DNA of 64,000 nucleotides, from contig NC_012491.1 of NCBI RefSeq assembly GCF_000010165.1, positions 5,766,001-5,830,000 of the forward strand. The letters run 5' to 3'. The translations under genes and the position numbers were made by a program. This document shows positions 27,992-40,210 of this stretch, piece after piece; position 1 is the stretch's first letter; each line of letters begins with the position of its first letter. The stretch comes from Brevibacillus brevis NBRC 100599. Its GTDB lineage: Bacteria > Bacillota > Bacilli > Brevibacillales > Brevibacillaceae. The notes below the pieces were generated by a model, which was given only the letters and a program-made list of their open reading frames with translations, was not told where the DNA came from and searched no databases.

Positions 27992-28786
27992 ATGGATGCT
28001 CTGTGGCTGATTTGCTTGTTAACTTTTATTATCCATACGACAGAGACACTTACCTTCGGAATCCGTTTTGCAGGGGTACAAACGGGCAGGATCGCTGTAG
28101 CGTTGTCTCTGGTCGGGATTGTATTGCTCCTCTCCCGTACTTCCAACCTGATTCAAGGACCATTCACTGGGGGATTTATGGACCAAGCTGCAATCCAACA
28201 CTTTGATCCTAGCATGTATTTGCACGTGATTATTGCAGCGTCCTCGCTCGGAACCTTAGCAGCTATCGTACTGTTTCCCACTTTTGTCCAAATATCGAAA
28301 CGAATGATCTCGCACTTGGAGACAGCGGGCTCGATTCCGCAAATGATTCGGACGGCAGTTACGGTAGAAACTATCCGACGCGTCCACCATCATGTCCGGA
28401 TTCCTAGCTGGCAAGCCATCTCACGCTTTCGAATCAAAGGCGTTCCCAAACGATTGCTGTTATTAAATGCATTGGGGACAGCGATCTACACAAGCAGCGT
28501 ACTGTCTGTGTTGTACGCGACATTGCTAGCCCCTGATTACAAAGCAACCGTTCTAATGTCTTCCGGATTAATCAACGGTTTTGCCACGATTTTCATGACG
28601 ATTCTGGTAGACCCGCAAATCGCCCTTTTGACAGAAAAAGCGATGCAAGGGAAAACCACGCAGGAATCGATTCGCGACATGTACCTGTGGCTGATGATCT
28701 CACGTTTTATCGGAACGATTTTGGCTCAATTCCTGCTCATTCCTGCGGCCTACTGGGTTGCTTGGCTATCTCCCTTGTTCCATTGA
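27992..28786 (+). CDS. amj: Lipid II flippase, Amj family (DUF2837)
   Basis: This 264-residue polytopic membrane protein has about six to seven hydrophobic segments. The N-terminal IIHTTETLTFGIRFAGVQTG and SRTSNLIQGPFTGGFMDQ segments fit DUF2837/Amj (YdaH in B. subtilis), which can replace MurJ in moving lipid-linked peptidoglycan precursor across the membrane. AAGGAG lies 13 bases before the ATG. It is a single-gene unit on the plus strand inserted between spo0F and pyrG, a position held by ywjG in B. subtilis. In B. subtilis amj is induced by sigma-M; no sigma-M promoter was found here. The assignment rests on recalled family features. Confidence 0.72.
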   Translation: MDALWLICLLTFIIHTTETLTFGIRFAGVQTGRIAVALSLVGIVLLLSRTSNLIQGPFTGGFMDQAAIQHFDPSMYLHVIIAASSLGTLAAIVLFPTFVQISKRMISHLETAGSIPQMIRTAVTVETIRRVHHHVRIPSWQAISRFRIKGVPKRLLLLNALGTAIYTSSVLSVLYATLLAPDYKATVLMSSGLINGFATIFMTILVDPQIALLTEKAMQGKTTQESIRDMYLWLMISRFIGTILAQFLLIPAAYWVAWLSPLFH

Positions 28787-28803
28787 TCTGCTTTTAAAAA
28801 CAC

Positions 28804-28840
28804 AAGACGCACCTGCGACCATACATCGCGGGTGCGTCTT
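28804..28840. terminator. Bidirectional terminator between amj and pyrG
   Basis: A 15-pair stem (one G-U) runs from AAGACGCACC to GGTGCGTCTT around a seven-base loop, with T-rich flanks on both strands. The two genes converge here. Confidence 0.9.
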
Positions 28841-28858
28841 TCTATTTATCGACCTATG

Positions 28859-30655
<1,797 letters not shown>

Positions 30656-30659
30656 GGAC

Positions 30660-31220
30660 CTATTTCTCGTCTTCGGCGTCGAGCTCTTCGTCGGATTCCT
30701 CTTCCTCAAGCTCTTCGTCCTCTTCGAACATCTCATCCTCTTCGTCTTCGAGTTCTTCCTCGTCGATTTCTCCATCGATTTCTTCTTCTTCGATTTCAGA
30801 ATCTTCGTCGACGAATTCCTCTTCGTCCTCAAAGATGACAACATCGTCGTCTTCGTATTCTTCGACAGCTTCGTCTTCGGAATCGTAATCGTCGAAGTCG
30901 TCTTCCGTGACGATTTTCTTCTTCTTCGTTCCGCCACCCTCTTGAGTTTCCTCCACGGTGTCAGTTGGGTACCAACGTTTCAATCCCCATACATTGTCAC
31001 CAAGGCACACGAAACGGCCATCAATGTTAATTTCTGTGTATACTTGCGCGATGATTGCCATGAGTTGTTCATCTGTCAGCTTGCGTACTGCAACCAGTTC
31101 ATTCATCAGCTCGCGGAAGTTGTAAGTGCGGTTAGTTTTACGCAAAATTTCATACGCAATGTCAACTAACGCCATCTCACTCAGTTTCTCGGAATCAATA
31201 TGAGCAAACAATTGACTCAC
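30660..31220 (-). CDS. rpoE: RNA polymerase delta subunit
   Basis: This Gram-positive-specific subunit increases polymerase recycling and transcription specificity. The 186 residues have a folded N-terminal domain (about 1-90, ending near DNVWGLKRWYPTD) and a long unstructured tail of nearly pure Asp and Glu, the family hallmark. The start is GTG 31220 with AAGGA nine bases upstream. It lies upstream of pyrG as in B. subtilis. Confidence 0.96.
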   Translation of the reverse strand: MSQLFAHIDSEKLSEMALVDIAYEILRKTNRTYNFRELMNELVAVRKLTDEQLMAIIAQVYTEINIDGRFVCLGDNVWGLKRWYPTDTVEETQEGGGTKKKKIVTEDDFDDYDSEDEAVEEYEDDDVVIFEDEEEFVDEDSEIEEEEIDGEIDEEELEDEEDEMFEEDEELEEEESDEELDAEDEK

Positions 31221-31440
31221 TCAGGGCACGTCCTTTCCATATGAAAACGATTGATTTGAATACTGACCCGGTGCCCTGTTCGGGGGACGCAGGCTTGTAT
31301 AAGTCATTCATAAATGATATCGATTTCTTTGATTGTACATCGTACAACATAAGAAGGCTATCATACAGTATTCCTTATTTTAGACGAAAATGCAAGGCTT
31401 TCAAACGGGGGCCGCCTAATTCTTGTCGACATCAAAACCA

Positions 31441-31479
31441 AAGACATCCCTCGGCAATCGCTACCGAGGGATTTGTCTT
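31441..31479 (-). terminator. Terminator overlapping the icmF stop
   Basis: ATCCCTCGG pairs with CCGAGGGAT around a nine-base loop, extended by GTCTT/AAGAC. The TAA of icmF is the first base-paired region. A short T-rich tail follows on the minus strand. Confidence 0.75.
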
Positions 31480-34400
31480 ACATATTTCTGCGGTATTGGC
31501 CGCCCACTTCATACAAGGCAGCACTGATTTGTCCAAGCGATGCTACTTTTACCGTCTCCATCAGCTCGGCAAAGATGTTCTCTCCCGCCATAGCCACTTC
31601 CTGCAAGCGCCGCAATGCAGCCGCAGACACATCCTTGTGGCGCTCCTGGAATGCACGGAGATTTATGATTTGCTGTTCTTTTTCCTCTTCGGTCGCACGA
31701 GCCAATTCAATCTCGTAATCGTCCTCAGACGCATTCGGATTAATAAACGTGTTCACCCCAATAATTGGCAGCTCACCCGTATGCTTTTTCATTTCGTAAT
31801 ACATGGACTCGTCTTGAATTTTGCCGCGCTGGTATTGAGTCTCCATCGCCCCCAGCACGCCTCCGCGAGAACTGATCCGCTCAAACTCTTGCATAACTGC
31901 CTCTTCTACCAGATCAGTCAACTCGTCGATGATGAATGCCCCTTGAAGCGGGTTCTCATTTTTCGCGAGGCCCATTTCCTTGTTGATGATCATCTGAATT
32001 GCCATTGCACGCCGCACAGAGTTCTCTGTTGGGGTCGTAATCGCTTCGTCGTATGCATTCGTATGGAGAGAATTACAGTTGTCATAAATAGCAACCAAGG
32101 CTTGCAAGGTCGTTCTGATGTCGTTGAAATCCATCTCCTGCGCGTGCAAGGAACGGCCAGATGTCTGGATGTGGTACTTCAGCTTTTGGCTGCGGTCATT
32201 TGCACCATACCGATTTTTCATCACCGTTGCCCAAATCCGGCGAGCCACACGTCCAATCACGGTGTATTCCGGATCGAGACCGTTGGAGAAGAAGAAGGAC
32301 AGGTTCGGCGCAAAGTCATCGATGTTCATGCCGCGGCTCAAATAGTACTCGACATAGGTAAATCCGTTAGACAGCGTAAACGCAAGCTGCGTAATCGGAT
32401 TCGCCCCCGCTTCCGCAATATGGTAGCCGGAAATGGACACGGAGTAGTAGTTCCGCACTTTCTGGTCGATAAAATACTGCTGGATATCCCCCATCATCCG
32501 CAAGGCAAATTCTGTCGAGAAGATGCACGTGTTTTGCCCCTGATCTTCTTTCAAAATATCTGCCTGAACGGTTCCACGAACAGTCGACAGCGTGTACGCT
32601 CTGATCTGCTTTGCTTCGTCCTCGGTAGGCTGACGCCCTTCTTTTTGAACAAAAGCATCCAGCTGCTGCTCAATCGCCGTATTCATGAACATGGCCAAAA
32701 TCATGGGCGCAGGACCGTTGATCGTCATGGACACAGAGGTGCTAGGTGCACAAAGGTCAAAGCCGGCGTACAGCTTTTTCATGTCATCCAAGGTGCAAAT
32801 GCTGACCCCACTCGTACCGATTTTTCCGTAAATATCCGGGCGGTAGTCAGGGTCTTCACCATACAGCGTTACCGAGTCAAAAGCCGTACTGAGTCGCTTC
32901 GCTTCATCATTTTGAGACAGGAAGTGAAAGCGTCTGTTCGTCCGCTCTGGAGTACCTTCGCCTGCAAATTGTCGCTTGGGATCTTCTCCCTCGCGTTTAA
33001 ACGGAAATACTCCTGCGGTGTACGGGAATTCCCCTGGGACATTTTCTTTTAACGACCACTTTAAAATTTCGCCCCAATCCTCGTAATCAGGGACAGCTAC
33101 TTTTGAAATGCGTGTACCGGACAAAGATACGCTGAACAGCTGGGTAACCAATTCCTTGTCACGAATTTTCGTGACGAATTGATCCTTCCGATACGCTTCC
33201 TTCAGCTTCGGCCAATTTTCGAGAATACGTCGGCACTCTGGATGCAGCTTTTCTTCAAAGAGAACGATTTGTTTATCGAGTACCGCTACCAGCTCGGCAG
33301 CGGCAGAATCTCCAGAGGCAAGTACGGTCTCCTTTGCACCCTGCAATTGGAACAGCTTGCGGGCAATCAACGACTGCTCTTCGGCATAGGCACGGTATTG
33401 GCGGACGGTGTTGGCAATGTCCTGCAAATAATTGATTCTCTCTGTCGGAATCAACGAAGTTTTATGAATCTTTACAGGAGTCGTATCCAAATGCTCTACA
33501 GACCAGTCAACGCCAGTTTTTTCTACAATTCGATGCATCAGGGCAGCAAACAACACATTCGTTCCCGGATCGTTGAATTGGCTCGCAATCGTACCATACA
33601 CAGGAACCTTCTCATCCGGCAGCTCAAAAAGCTGATGATTGCGTCGATATTGCTTGCGAACCTCGCGGAGAGCGTCCTCTGAGCCTTTGCGCTCAAATTT
33701 GTTGATCGCGATCACATCAGCGAAGTCGAGCATATCAATCTTTTCCAGCTGAGATGGTGCCCCGAATTCACTGGTCATGACGTACATGGAGACGTCGCAC
33801 ACTTCTGTGACCTGCGCATCCCCCTGACCAATCCCGCTCGTTTCCACAATAATCAGATCAAAATGGGCAGAACGCGTTACTTGAATTGCGTCTTTTAATG
33901 CAGCAGACAGCTCCATGCCTGATTTGCGAGTAGCGAGACTGCGCATGTAAACACGCGGTGTCGAATTGGCATTCATGCGGATGCGGTCGCCAAGTAAAGC
34001 TCCACCTGATTTTTGCTTGGATGGATCGACGGACAAGATCGCAACCGTCTTCTCGGGATAAACGCGAATAAATCGACGAACAAGCTCATCGGTTAATGAG
34101 CTTTTTCCTGCTCCACCCGTACCTGTAATCCCTAATACCGGTATGGTTGAATCAGCTTCCACTAAGCTTTCTCGGAGAGGTTCTGTCCATACAGGCTGGT
34201 CCACTGCATACTCCGCAACGGAAATAAGCCGGGCAATCGCCTGATGGTTTTGCTCGCGCAAGCCTGCTACTTCTTCCTCCAGCTGCTTAACGGTTGGGAA
34301 GTCGCTACGTCTGATCATGTCGTTGATCATGCCCTGCAAGCCCAATCGTCTGCCGTCATCTGGCGAGTAAATTTTACAGACTCCGTACTCTTCCAATTCC

Positions 34401-34729
34401 CTTATCTCGCGTGGAACGATAACGCCGCCACCGCCACCAAAAACACGGATATGCTCTGCTCCCCGCTCGCGTAATAGATCAATTACGTATTTGAAATACT
34501 CCACATGACCGCCTTGGTAGGAACTGATGGCAATCCCTTGCACATCCTCCTGGACAGCGGCTGTTACAATATCGTCAACAGAGCGGTTGTGTCCGAGATG
34601 GATAACCTCTACTCCCGACGATTGTAAAATACGGCGCATGATATTAATCGAGGCATCGTGACCATCATACAGACTGGCTGCGGTCACAAAGCGAACCTTG
34701 TTTTGCGGACGATACACTTCCGTTTCCAT
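31478..34729 (-). CDS. icmF: Fused isobutyryl-CoA mutase IcmF
   Basis: This 1083-residue adenosylcobalamin-dependent mutase interconverts isobutyryl-CoA and n-butyryl-CoA, and related acyl-CoA pairs. The domain order is that of IcmF: B12-binding domain (about 1-140, with the cobalt-ligand motif YDGHDAS near 22-28), a MeaI-type G-protein chaperone (P-loop GTGGAGKSS near 198) and a C-terminal substrate-binding TIM barrel (about 540-1083, with [10 protein letters not shown]). Fusion of mutase and its GTPase is the IcmF signature and differs from plain methylmalonyl-CoA mutase. GGAGAG precedes the ATG. It follows tetR and a hairpin terminator, but the acyl-CoA gene context supports a role in branched-chain amino acid and fatty acid degradation. 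Confidence 0.93.
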   Translation of the reverse strand: METEVYRPQNKVRFVTAASLYDGHDASINIMRRILQSSGVEVIHLGHNRSVDDIVTAAVQEDVQGIAISSYQGGHVEYFKYVIDLLRERGAEHIRVFGGGGGVIVPREIRELEEYGVCKIYSPDDGRRLGLQGMINDMIRRSDFPTVKQLEEEVAGLREQNHQAIARLISVAEYAVDQPVWTEPLRESLVEADSTIPVLGITGTGGAGKSSLTDELVRRFIRVYPEKTVAILSVDPSKQKSGGALLGDRIRMNANSTPRVYMRSLATRKSGMELSAALKDAIQVTRSAHFDLIIVETSGIGQGDAQVTEVCDVSMYVMTSEFGAPSQLEKIDMLDFADVIAINKFERKGSEDALREVRKQYRRNHQLFELPDEKVPVYGTIASQFNDPGTNVLFAALMHRIVEKTGVDWSVEHLDTTPVKIHKTSLIPTERINYLQDIANTVRQYRAYAEEQSLIARKLFQLQGAKETVLASGDSAAAELVAVLDKQIVLFEEKLHPECRRILENWPKLKEAYRKDQFVTKIRDKELVTQLFSVSLSGTRISKVAVPDYEDWGEILKWSLKENVPGEFPYTAGVFPFKREGEDPKRQFAGEGTPERTNRRFHFLSQNDEAKRLSTAFDSVTLYGEDPDYRPDIYGKIGTSGVSICTLDDMKKLYAGFDLCAPSTSVSMTINGPAPMILAMFMNTAIEQQLDAFVQKEGRQPTEDEAKQIRAYTLSTVRGTVQADILKEDQGQNTCIFSTEFALRMMGDIQQYFIDQKVRNYYSVSISGYHIAEAGANPITQLAFTLSNGFTYVEYYLSRGMNIDDFAPNLSFFFSNGLDPEYTVIGRVARRIWATVMKNRYGANDRSQKLKYHIQTSGRSLHAQEMDFNDIRTTLQALVAIYDNCNSLHTNAYDEAITTPTENSVRRAMAIQMIINKEMGLAKNENPLQGAFIIDELTDLVEEAVMQEFERISSRGGVLGAMETQYQRGKIQDESMYYEMKKHTGELPIIGVNTFINPNASEDDYEIELARATEEEKEQQIINLRAFQERHKDVSAAALRRLQEVAMAGENIFAELMETVKVASLGQISAALYEVGGQYRRNM

Positions 34730-34763
34730 CGTTCCACTCTCCTTTTTATAAGTTTAAAAAGGA

Positions 34764-34820
34764 GGAAAAACAGGGCCAAGCAGATCAAGGCGCAGTAGAC
34801 GCGAAGTATGCTTGGCACCC
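34764..34820 (-). terminator. Hairpin terminator between tetR and icmF
   Basis: GCCAAGCA and TGCTTGGC (34775-34782 with 34809-34816), plus flanking GGG/CCC, form a stem with a G+C-rich inner hairpin, followed by TTTTT on the minus strand. Part of the operon transcript may read through. Confidence 0.7.
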
Positions 34821-34850
34821 TATGTTTTCCAGACTTTTCAAACTCTCTTC

Positions 34851-35483
34851 TTAATCGGAGACACTGATTTCGCGAAGCAACAGGGCAATTTGCTTCTCTG
34901 TGTACTCCTCAATGGTATAGTGTTTTTTCAATGCCCAGCGGCGGAAGACCCACATTTCGCCCAGCACCATGATATTGTCCGCCATCAGCTTGACATTCTT
35001 TTCGTCAATGCGCAACGAACCATCAGCAATCCCTTTTTCCAGGATTTCGACGAAAATATGCGAAATGGCTTCTTCACGCCCTAATACGTAGCGGAGTGTT
35101 TCTTTTGGCAATGATTTGGCTTCCTGATAAATAAGCAAAACGCGGTCGCTCATCTGATCCATCACGCGGATCAGACTTTTAAGTGCTACCTTTAATGTTT
35201 TCAAGCCAGTTCCGTTGAAATTGATTGCTTCACGCAAGCGCGTCTCCATCTCCGCATGAATGGCATCGCAAACAAGATAGAGAACGTCTTCTTTTGACTC
35301 GATATACTCGTACAACGTACCAATACTAAATCCAGACGCCCGGGCAATCTCCCTTGTCGTCGTTTTATGAAAACCTTTATTAACGAAGAGATGAACGGCA
35401 GCCTCAATAATCTGCTCTCGTCTTCTTTCGATCAGCTTTGGGTCCTTTACCAGGGACGGTATCGTTTTTCTCTTGTCAGACAC
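34851..35483 (-). CDS. TetR-family regulator of acyl-CoA catabolism (predicted)
   Basis: This 210-residue regulator has an N-terminal helix-turn-helix (about 20-66; TTTREIARASGFSIGTLYEYI) and a ligand-binding helical C-terminal domain. Similar proteins (FadR/YsiA, PsrA, LiuR types) release DNA on binding acyl-CoA. GTG 35483 with AAGGTGG seven bases upstream is a better start than the 35531 frame end. It lies inside the acyl-CoA dehydrogenase-icmF cluster, and a putative operator (35508-35521) sits in its own leader. The same motif recurs before the thiolase gene and fadF. The ligand is unknown. Confidence 0.85.
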   Translation of the reverse strand: MSDKRKTIPSLVKDPKLIERRREQIIEAAVHLFVNKGFHKTTTREIARASGFSIGTLYEYIESKEDVLYLVCDAIHAEMETRLREAINFNGTGLKTLKVALKSLIRVMDQMSDRVLLIYQEAKSLPKETLRYVLGREEAISHIFVEILEKGIADGSLRIDEKNVKLMADNIMVLGEMWVFRRWALKKHYTIEEYTEKQIALLLREISVSD

Positions 35484-35507
35484 TCCAAATCCACCTTTCC
35501 AACCGAC

Positions 35508-35521
35508 TGAGCGTTTGGTCA
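35508..35521. promoter_or_regulatory. Putative TetR operator, tetR leader
   Basis: TGAGCGTTTGGTCA is a degraded inverted repeat sharing 11 of 14 bases with the palindrome before fadF. It lies 25 bases before the tetR GTG, suggesting autoregulation. Confidence 0.5.
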
Positions 35522-35575
35522 GACGCCTCATAGAAAAGAAGGCGCAAACACTCTACTTTTGTATCATCGCAGATC

Positions 35576-35604
35576 ATTATACGCGAGTAAGAGCACAAAG
35601 CCAA
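35576..35604 (-). promoter_or_regulatory. Sigma-A promoter of tetR
   Basis: TTGGCT (35604-35599), 17 bases and TATAAT (35581-35576) on the minus strand. It gives a leader of about 85 bases containing the putative operator. Confidence 0.65.
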
Positions 35605-35652
35605 ACTTTTCTTTTCTATGTGTGTAATCGTGTTGGAAGACGGGATAGCTTC

Positions 35653-36795
35653 CTACTCTTTTAGCAGGAAATTGCTGATCACGACACGTTGGATTTCATT
35701 TGTTCCTTCATAGATTTGTGTAATTTTAGCATCACGCATAAAGCGCTCCACAGGATACTCTCGGGTGTAGCCGTAACCTCCGAAAACTTGAACAGCCTCG
35801 GTTGTCACTTCCATTGCTGTATCTCCTGCAAATACTTTGGACATCGCAGATGCTTTGCCATATGGTAGACCTTGATCCTCCAGCCACGCTGCTTGGTAAG
35901 TGAGCAAACGGGATGCCTCAATCTTGGTTGCCATGTCTGCCAGCTTGAACTGGATTGCCTGCAAGGAAGCGATTGGTTTGCCGAACTGACTGCGTTCTTT
36001 GGCATAATTCCGTGCATGCTCGTACGCCCCTTGTGCAATTCCCAATGCTTGAGCGGCGATACCGTTTCTTCCACCGTCCAATGTCATCATCGCGATCTTG
36101 AAGCCTTGGCCTTCTTCGCCCAGTCTATTTTCTACCGGTACGCGCACATCTTCAAAGTTGACCGCAAGTGTTGGCGAGGAACGGATACCCAGTTTTTTCT
36201 CCTTTTTCCCCATCGTGAAGCCATCCATGCCCTTTTCAACGATAAAAGCCGTGATGCCCTTATGATTCAATTCTGGTTGAGTGACCGCAAATACGATGTA
36301 GATTTCTGCTTCACCTGCATTGGTAATGAAGATTTTGGTGCCATTTAAAATGTAGTGATCGCCATCGCGTACGGCTGTCGTGCGCATTCCAGCAGAATCA
36401 GAGCCAGACCCCGCTTCGGTCAAACAGTACGCGCCCATCTTCTTGCCTTCTGCTAATGGACGCAAAAACGTTTGCTTTTGCTCCTCTGTCCCGAATTTGT
36501 AAATCGGCCAGCTCGCCAAGGAAACATGTGCAGACAGTGTTACACCGATGGAGGCATCCACACGGGAGAGTTCTTCCACTGCAATGACGTAGCTCAGGTA
36601 ATCTGCACCTGCTCCGCCGTATTGCTCCGGCCAAGGAATCCCTGTCAGTCCAAGCTCAGCCATTTGCTCAAAAATGGAACGATCAAAGCACTCTTCTTCA
36701 TCGCGCTCGGCTGCTGTCGGAGCTACTTGATTCTCTGCAAAGTCGCGAATCATTTTGCGCATCATGTCATGTTCTTCCGTCAGTTGGAAATTCAT
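35653..36795 (-). CDS. Acyl-CoA dehydrogenase (copy 1)
   Basis: This FAD enzyme introduces the trans-2 double bond into short- or branched-chain acyl-CoA and passes electrons to ETF. The 380 residues show [19 protein letters not shown] near 125-143, the FAD/substrate region [19 protein letters not shown] near 342-360 and a catalytic glutamate in YEGTNEIQR near 364-372. ATG 36795, nine bases after GGGGGA, is preferred to an in-frame GTG at 36804. It is a paralogue of the gene just upstream, and both belong to the thiolase-hbd-acd-acd operon. The precise chain length is not readable from sequence. Confidence 0.92.
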   Translation of the reverse strand: MNFQLTEEHDMMRKMIRDFAENQVAPTAAERDEEECFDRSIFEQMAELGLTGIPWPEQYGGAGADYLSYVIAVEELSRVDASIGVTLSAHVSLASWPIYKFGTEEQKQTFLRPLAEGKKMGAYCLTEAGSGSDSAGMRTTAVRDGDHYILNGTKIFITNAGEAEIYIVFAVTQPELNHKGITAFIVEKGMDGFTMGKKEKKLGIRSSPTLAVNFEDVRVPVENRLGEEGQGFKIAMMTLDGGRNGIAAQALGIAQGAYEHARNYAKERSQFGKPIASLQAIQFKLADMATKIEASRLLTYQAAWLEDQGLPYGKASAMSKVFAGDTAMEVTTEAVQVFGGYGYTREYPVERFMRDAKITQIYEGTNEIQRVVISNFLLKE

Positions 36796-36830
36796 ATGGC
36801 TCACTCCCCCATGTGCTTTTCATTTTTCTA

Positions 36831-37973
36831 TTAATCAGCAAGCAAATGCTTGGCGATAACGATTCGCTGAATTTCGTTGGTGCCCTCATAGATTTGCGTT
36901 ACTTTCGCATCCCGGAATAGACGCTCAACCGGATATTCTCTGGTGTAGCCGTAGCCACCGAAGATTTGTACGGCTTCTGTGGCGAGCTCCATCGCGGAGT
37001 CAGTGGCAAAGCGTTTTGCCATCGAGGCTTCCATTCCACAAGCAATTCCTTGACTGCGCAACCACGCAGCTCGGTATACCAGCAATCGGGCTACTTCTGC
37101 TTTCGTCGCCATGTCAGCCAGCTTGAAAGCGATGGCTTGCTGCTTGGCAATCGATTGTCCGAACTGCTTGCGTTCCTGCGCGTACTCTGTCGCGTATTGG
37201 ACTGCGGCTTCGCAAATACCAAGCGCTTGTGCAGCAATCCCGATGCGACCGGAATCCAGATTCGCCATCGCGATACAGAAGCCTTCCCCTTCCTGTCCAA
37301 GCAGGTTGGCAGCCGGTACACGGGCATTGTCGAATACGAGCTCTGTTGTATAGGAACCATGAAGTCCCATCTTCTTTTCCTTTTTCCCAACCGTGAAGCC
37401 CGGTGTATCCTTGTCTACGATAAAGGCCGATATTCCCTTGGGTCCTTTTGTCGAGTCAGTAACGGCAAAGGCGATATACGTATCTGCCTCCCCGCCGTTC
37501 GTGATGAACACCTTGTTTCCGTTCAGGATGTATTCATCGCCTTTTTTCACGGCTGTGGTTCGGATACTGCTCGCATCAGAACCTGCATGCGGCTCAGTCA
37601 AGGCAAAAGCCCCGAGGTATTCCCCACTCGCAAGCTTGGTCACGTATTTGCGTTTTTGCTCCTCGGTACCGAAGTAGAGAATCGGGTTCGTCCCGACGGA
37701 GGTATGCACGGACAAAATGACACCTACTGTCGCACTCACTTTGGAAATCTCGTGAATGGCCAAAATGTAGGAAATAAAGTCCGCTCCAGCTCCTCCCCAC
37801 TCTTCGGCAATCGGAATGCCCATGAGCCCCATTTCGCCCATCTTTTTGAGGATCTGACGTGGGAACTGGTCCGTCTCCTCCATCACCGGGACGAATGGTG
37901 CGATCTCTTTCTGGGCAAAGTCTCGCACCATGCGGCGCATCATCTCTTGCTCTTCGTTCAATCGAAAATCCAT
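36831..37973 (-). CDS. Acyl-CoA dehydrogenase (copy 2)
   Basis: This second 380-residue acyl-CoA dehydrogenase in tandem with copy 1 has the same landmarks: [19 protein letters not shown] near 125, [19 protein letters not shown] and [11 protein letters not shown] near the C-terminus. It differs clearly from copy 1 in the N-terminal half, so the pair probably covers different acyl chains, for example butyryl-CoA and isobutyryl-CoA, which fits a neighbouring isobutyryl-CoA mutase. AGGTAGG precedes the ATG. It lies 30 bases after hbd and 35 bases before copy 1. Confidence 0.92.
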   Translation of the reverse strand: MDFRLNEEQEMMRRMVRDFAQKEIAPFVPVMEETDQFPRQILKKMGEMGLMGIPIAEEWGGAGADFISYILAIHEISKVSATVGVILSVHTSVGTNPILYFGTEEQKRKYVTKLASGEYLGAFALTEPHAGSDASSIRTTAVKKGDEYILNGNKVFITNGGEADTYIAFAVTDSTKGPKGISAFIVDKDTPGFTVGKKEKKMGLHGSYTTELVFDNARVPAANLLGQEGEGFCIAMANLDSGRIGIAAQALGICEAAVQYATEYAQERKQFGQSIAKQQAIAFKLADMATKAEVARLLVYRAAWLRSQGIACGMEASMAKRFATDSAMELATEAVQIFGGYGYTREYPVERLFRDAKVTQIYEGTNEIQRIVIAKHLLAD

Positions 37974-38003
37974 GTCCGTCCTACCTTTCTGCGAAATCTT
38001 CGG

Positions 38004-38855
38004 TTAGCTGTACACGTAGAAACCACGACCGGATTTTTTGCCTAGCCATCCTGCTTTGACGTACTTGCGCAGCAATGGGCATGGGCGGTATTTCGAATCA
38101 CCGAACCCTTCGTGCAGTACTTCCATAATGTAGAGGCAAGTGTCCAGCCCGATGAAGTCAGCCAACTGAAGCGGCCCCATCGGATGGTTCATGCCCAGCT
38201 TCATCACTTCATCGATTGCTTCCGGTGTTGCAACTCCTTCGTACACGCAATAAATCGCTTCATTTAACATGGGCATCAGTACCCGATTGGACACAAACCC
38301 GGGGAAATCGTTGACGCTCACGGGTACCTTGCTCATTTGTTTGGACAAATCTTCTGTCAGCTGATAGACCTCATCGGATGTTTGCAGCCCGCGGATGATC
38401 TCAACCAACTTCATCACTGGAACGGGGTTCATGAAATGCATCCCGATTACTTTTTCCGGCCGCTTTGTAACTGCCGCAATCTCAGTAATCGGCAGCGAGG
38501 ATGTATTGCTCGCGAGCACCGTATGCGGCGGACATACTTCATCCAGCTTGGAAAAGATTTGCGTTTTGACCGCCATGTTTTCTGTCACCGCTTCTACCAC
38601 AAAATCTGCTTCAGACGCATCTGCCAGATCAGTAGACAGTGTCAAACGGCCGAGAATCGCTTCCTTTTCTGCTTCGCTGAGCTTGCCTTTTTCCACGTTG
38701 CGCGACAAGTTTTTCGTAATCGTGGCCAGACCGCGCTCTACAAATGCTTGCTGGACGTCGTTCAGAAAAACGCGAAAGCCAGCCTGCGCCGCTACTTGGG
38801 CAATCCCGCTGCCCATTTGTCCTGCCCCGATGACCATAATCGTTTGTACGTTCAT
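38004..38855 (-). CDS. hbd: 3-hydroxybutyryl-CoA dehydrogenase
   Basis: This NAD-dependent enzyme oxidises 3-hydroxyacyl-CoA to 3-ketoacyl-CoA. The 283 residues begin with a Rossmann motif [19 protein letters not shown]; the catalytic histidine is in [15 protein letters not shown] near residue 137, and [14 protein letters not shown] near 185 is the C-terminal domain entry. B. subtilis MmgB is a close relative. AGGGAGG precedes the ATG. It starts 15 bases after the thiolase gene. Confidence 0.94.
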   Translation of the reverse strand: MNVQTIMVIGAGQMGSGIAQVAAQAGFRVFLNDVQQAFVERGLATITKNLSRNVEKGKLSEAEKEAILGRLTLSTDLADASEADFVVEAVTENMAVKTQIFSKLDEVCPPHTVLASNTSSLPITEIAAVTKRPEKVIGMHFMNPVPVMKLVEIIRGLQTSDEVYQLTEDLSKQMSKVPVSVNDFPGFVSNRVLMPMLNEAIYCVYEGVATPEAIDEVMKLGMNHPMGPLQLADFIGLDTCLYIMEVLHEGFGDSKYRPCPLLRKYVKAGWLGKKSGRGFYVYS

Positions 38856-38870
38856 GCAAAAAGGCCTCCC

Positions 38871-40049
38871 TTAGTCTACTTTAATCAAGATGGCGTCACC
38901 CTGTGCGGCACCGCTGCAAATTGCCGCGATCCCTAAGCCGCCGCCTCGTCTTTTCAATTCATAGGCGAGGTGCATAATGATCCGAGCGCCACTCGCGCCA
39001 ATCGGGTGTCCGAACGCAATCGCTCCCCCGTTTACATTCACTTTCTCTGCGTCCCAGCCAACAATTTTGCCACTGGTCAAAATTACCGCGGCAAATGCTT
39101 CGTTTACCTCAAATAGATCGATCTCCGAAAGCGAGACACCTGTCTTTTCCAAGAGCTTGTTGATCGCAAGCCCCGGAGTTGTCGCGATATAAGGAGCCTC
39201 TGCGCCGACCGCGGCGTGTCCCAGTATCGTCGCAAGCGGCTTGATGCCCAGCTGTTGTGCTTTCGCTTCTGACATCAGCACCATTGCTGCCGCCCCGTCG
39301 TTGATTCCCGGTGCATTGCCTGCCGTGATTGTTCCGTCCTTTTTGTACACGGGTGGCAGCTTCGCCAATCCTTCCTCGGTGGTATCCGGACGTGGTCCTT
39401 CATCGACGGTTACTTGCAGCGGCTCCCCTTTTCTTTGCGGAATGGAAACCGAGACAAGCTCGTCGGCAAAAAGTCCTTTTTCCATCGCTTGTGCGGCTCT
39501 CTGCTGGCTGCGCAGCGCCCACGCATCCTGCTCTTCTCGCGTAATCCCGTTCTCTTCCGCCACATTGCTGCCGTGAACAGCCATCGCCACTTGATGAAAC
39601 GGGCAAGTGAGGCCGTCGTACATCATGAGATCACGTACGGTCGAATCTCCCATCCGCATTCCGTTACGTGCATCTGGCAGTGCATACGGTGCGTTGCTCA
39701 TGCTCTCCATGCCGCCAGCGACGATGATTTCTCCGTCCCCGGCCCGAATGATCTGGTCCCCCATCGTCACTGCACGCATCCCGGACGCGCATACTTTGTT
39801 GATCGTCTCACTCGCTACATTCCACGGCAAACCAGCTTTGCGAGCTGCCTGGCGTGAGGGCACCTGACCCGCACCTGCCTGCAAGACCATACCCATGATC
39901 ACTTCGTCCACCTGATCGCCGGAAATACCAGCGCGCTCTACCGCTTCCTTGATCACGATAGAGCCGAGCTCTACTGCCGATAGCGCTTTCAAAGAGCCAC
40001 CAAACTTACCAAAAGGGGTACGCGCTGCCCCTACAATGACCGTTTTCAT
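38871..40049 (-). CDS. Acetyl-CoA acetyltransferase (thiolase)
   Basis: It cleaves acetoacetyl-CoA to two acetyl-CoA, or condenses them. The 392 residues carry the nucleophilic cysteine in [11 protein letters not shown] (about C88), the histidine in [13 protein letters not shown] near 348 and the second cysteine in [11 protein letters not shown] near 378, so all catalytic residues are present. ATG 40049 has TGGAGGG six bases upstream; the longer frame to 40157 runs through the promoter. It is the first gene of thiolase-hbd-acd-acd-tetR, and a putative TetR operator lies just after its promoter. Confidence 0.94.
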   Translation of the reverse strand: MKTVIVGAARTPFGKFGGSLKALSAVELGSIVIKEAVERAGISGDQVDEVIMGMVLQAGAGQVPSRQAARKAGLPWNVASETINKVCASGMRAVTMGDQIIRAGDGEIIVAGGMESMSNAPYALPDARNGMRMGDSTVRDLMMYDGLTCPFHQVAMAVHGSNVAEENGITREEQDAWALRSQQRAAQAMEKGLFADELVSVSIPQRKGEPLQVTVDEGPRPDTTEEGLAKLPPVYKKDGTITAGNAPGINDGAAAMVLMSEAKAQQLGIKPLATILGHAAVGAEAPYIATTPGLAINKLLEKTGVSLSEIDLFEVNEAFAAVILTSGKIVGWDAEKVNVNGGAIAFGHPIGASGARIIMHLAYELKRRGGGLGIAAICSGAAQGDAILIKVD

Positions 40050-40100
40050 CGAATGCCCTCCATTCGGATGATGTTTTACATTAATAAAAACTAAATTGAT

Positions 40101-40114
40101 CGAGCGTTCGTTCA
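40101..40114. promoter_or_regulatory. Putative TetR operator, thiolase operon
   Basis: CGAGCGTTCGTTCA shares 11 of 14 bases with the fadF palindrome TGAGCGGTCGCTCA. It lies just downstream of the predicted start site, where a bound repressor would block elongation. Confidence 0.6.
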
Positions 40115-40128
40115 TTTTGCATACTTTT

Positions 40129-40157
40129 ATTTTGCCGTCTTCCGTACGAATAGTCAA
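40129..40157 (-). promoter_or_regulatory. Promoter of the thiolase operon
   Basis: TTGACT (40157-40152), 17 bases and CAAAAT (40134-40129) on the minus strand. The -10 box matches four of six consensus bases. Confidence 0.5.
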
Positions 40158-40171
40158 TCAATATTGAAAAA

Positions 40172-40209
40172 AAGAACAGCCTGACTTTTGTGAGAGCCAG
40201 GCTGTTCTT
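40172..40209 (-). terminator. Terminator of the sigma/anti-sigma operon
   Basis: AAGAACAGCCTG pairs perfectly with CAGGCTGTTCTT around a 14-base loop, followed by seven T on the minus strand, directly after the anti-sigma stop. Confidence 0.92.
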
Positions 40210-40210
40210 T

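Noticed and set aside
31241-33052. 603-codon plus-strand open frame opposite icmF
   Set aside because: It mirrors the codon pattern of icmF on the other strand, is Arg/His/Cys-rich without any domain, and lacks a ribosome-binding site. icmF is certain here.
36966-38045. 359-codon plus-strand open frame opposite the second acyl-CoA dehydrogenase
   Set aside because: Antisense shadow; composition not protein-like and no start signals.
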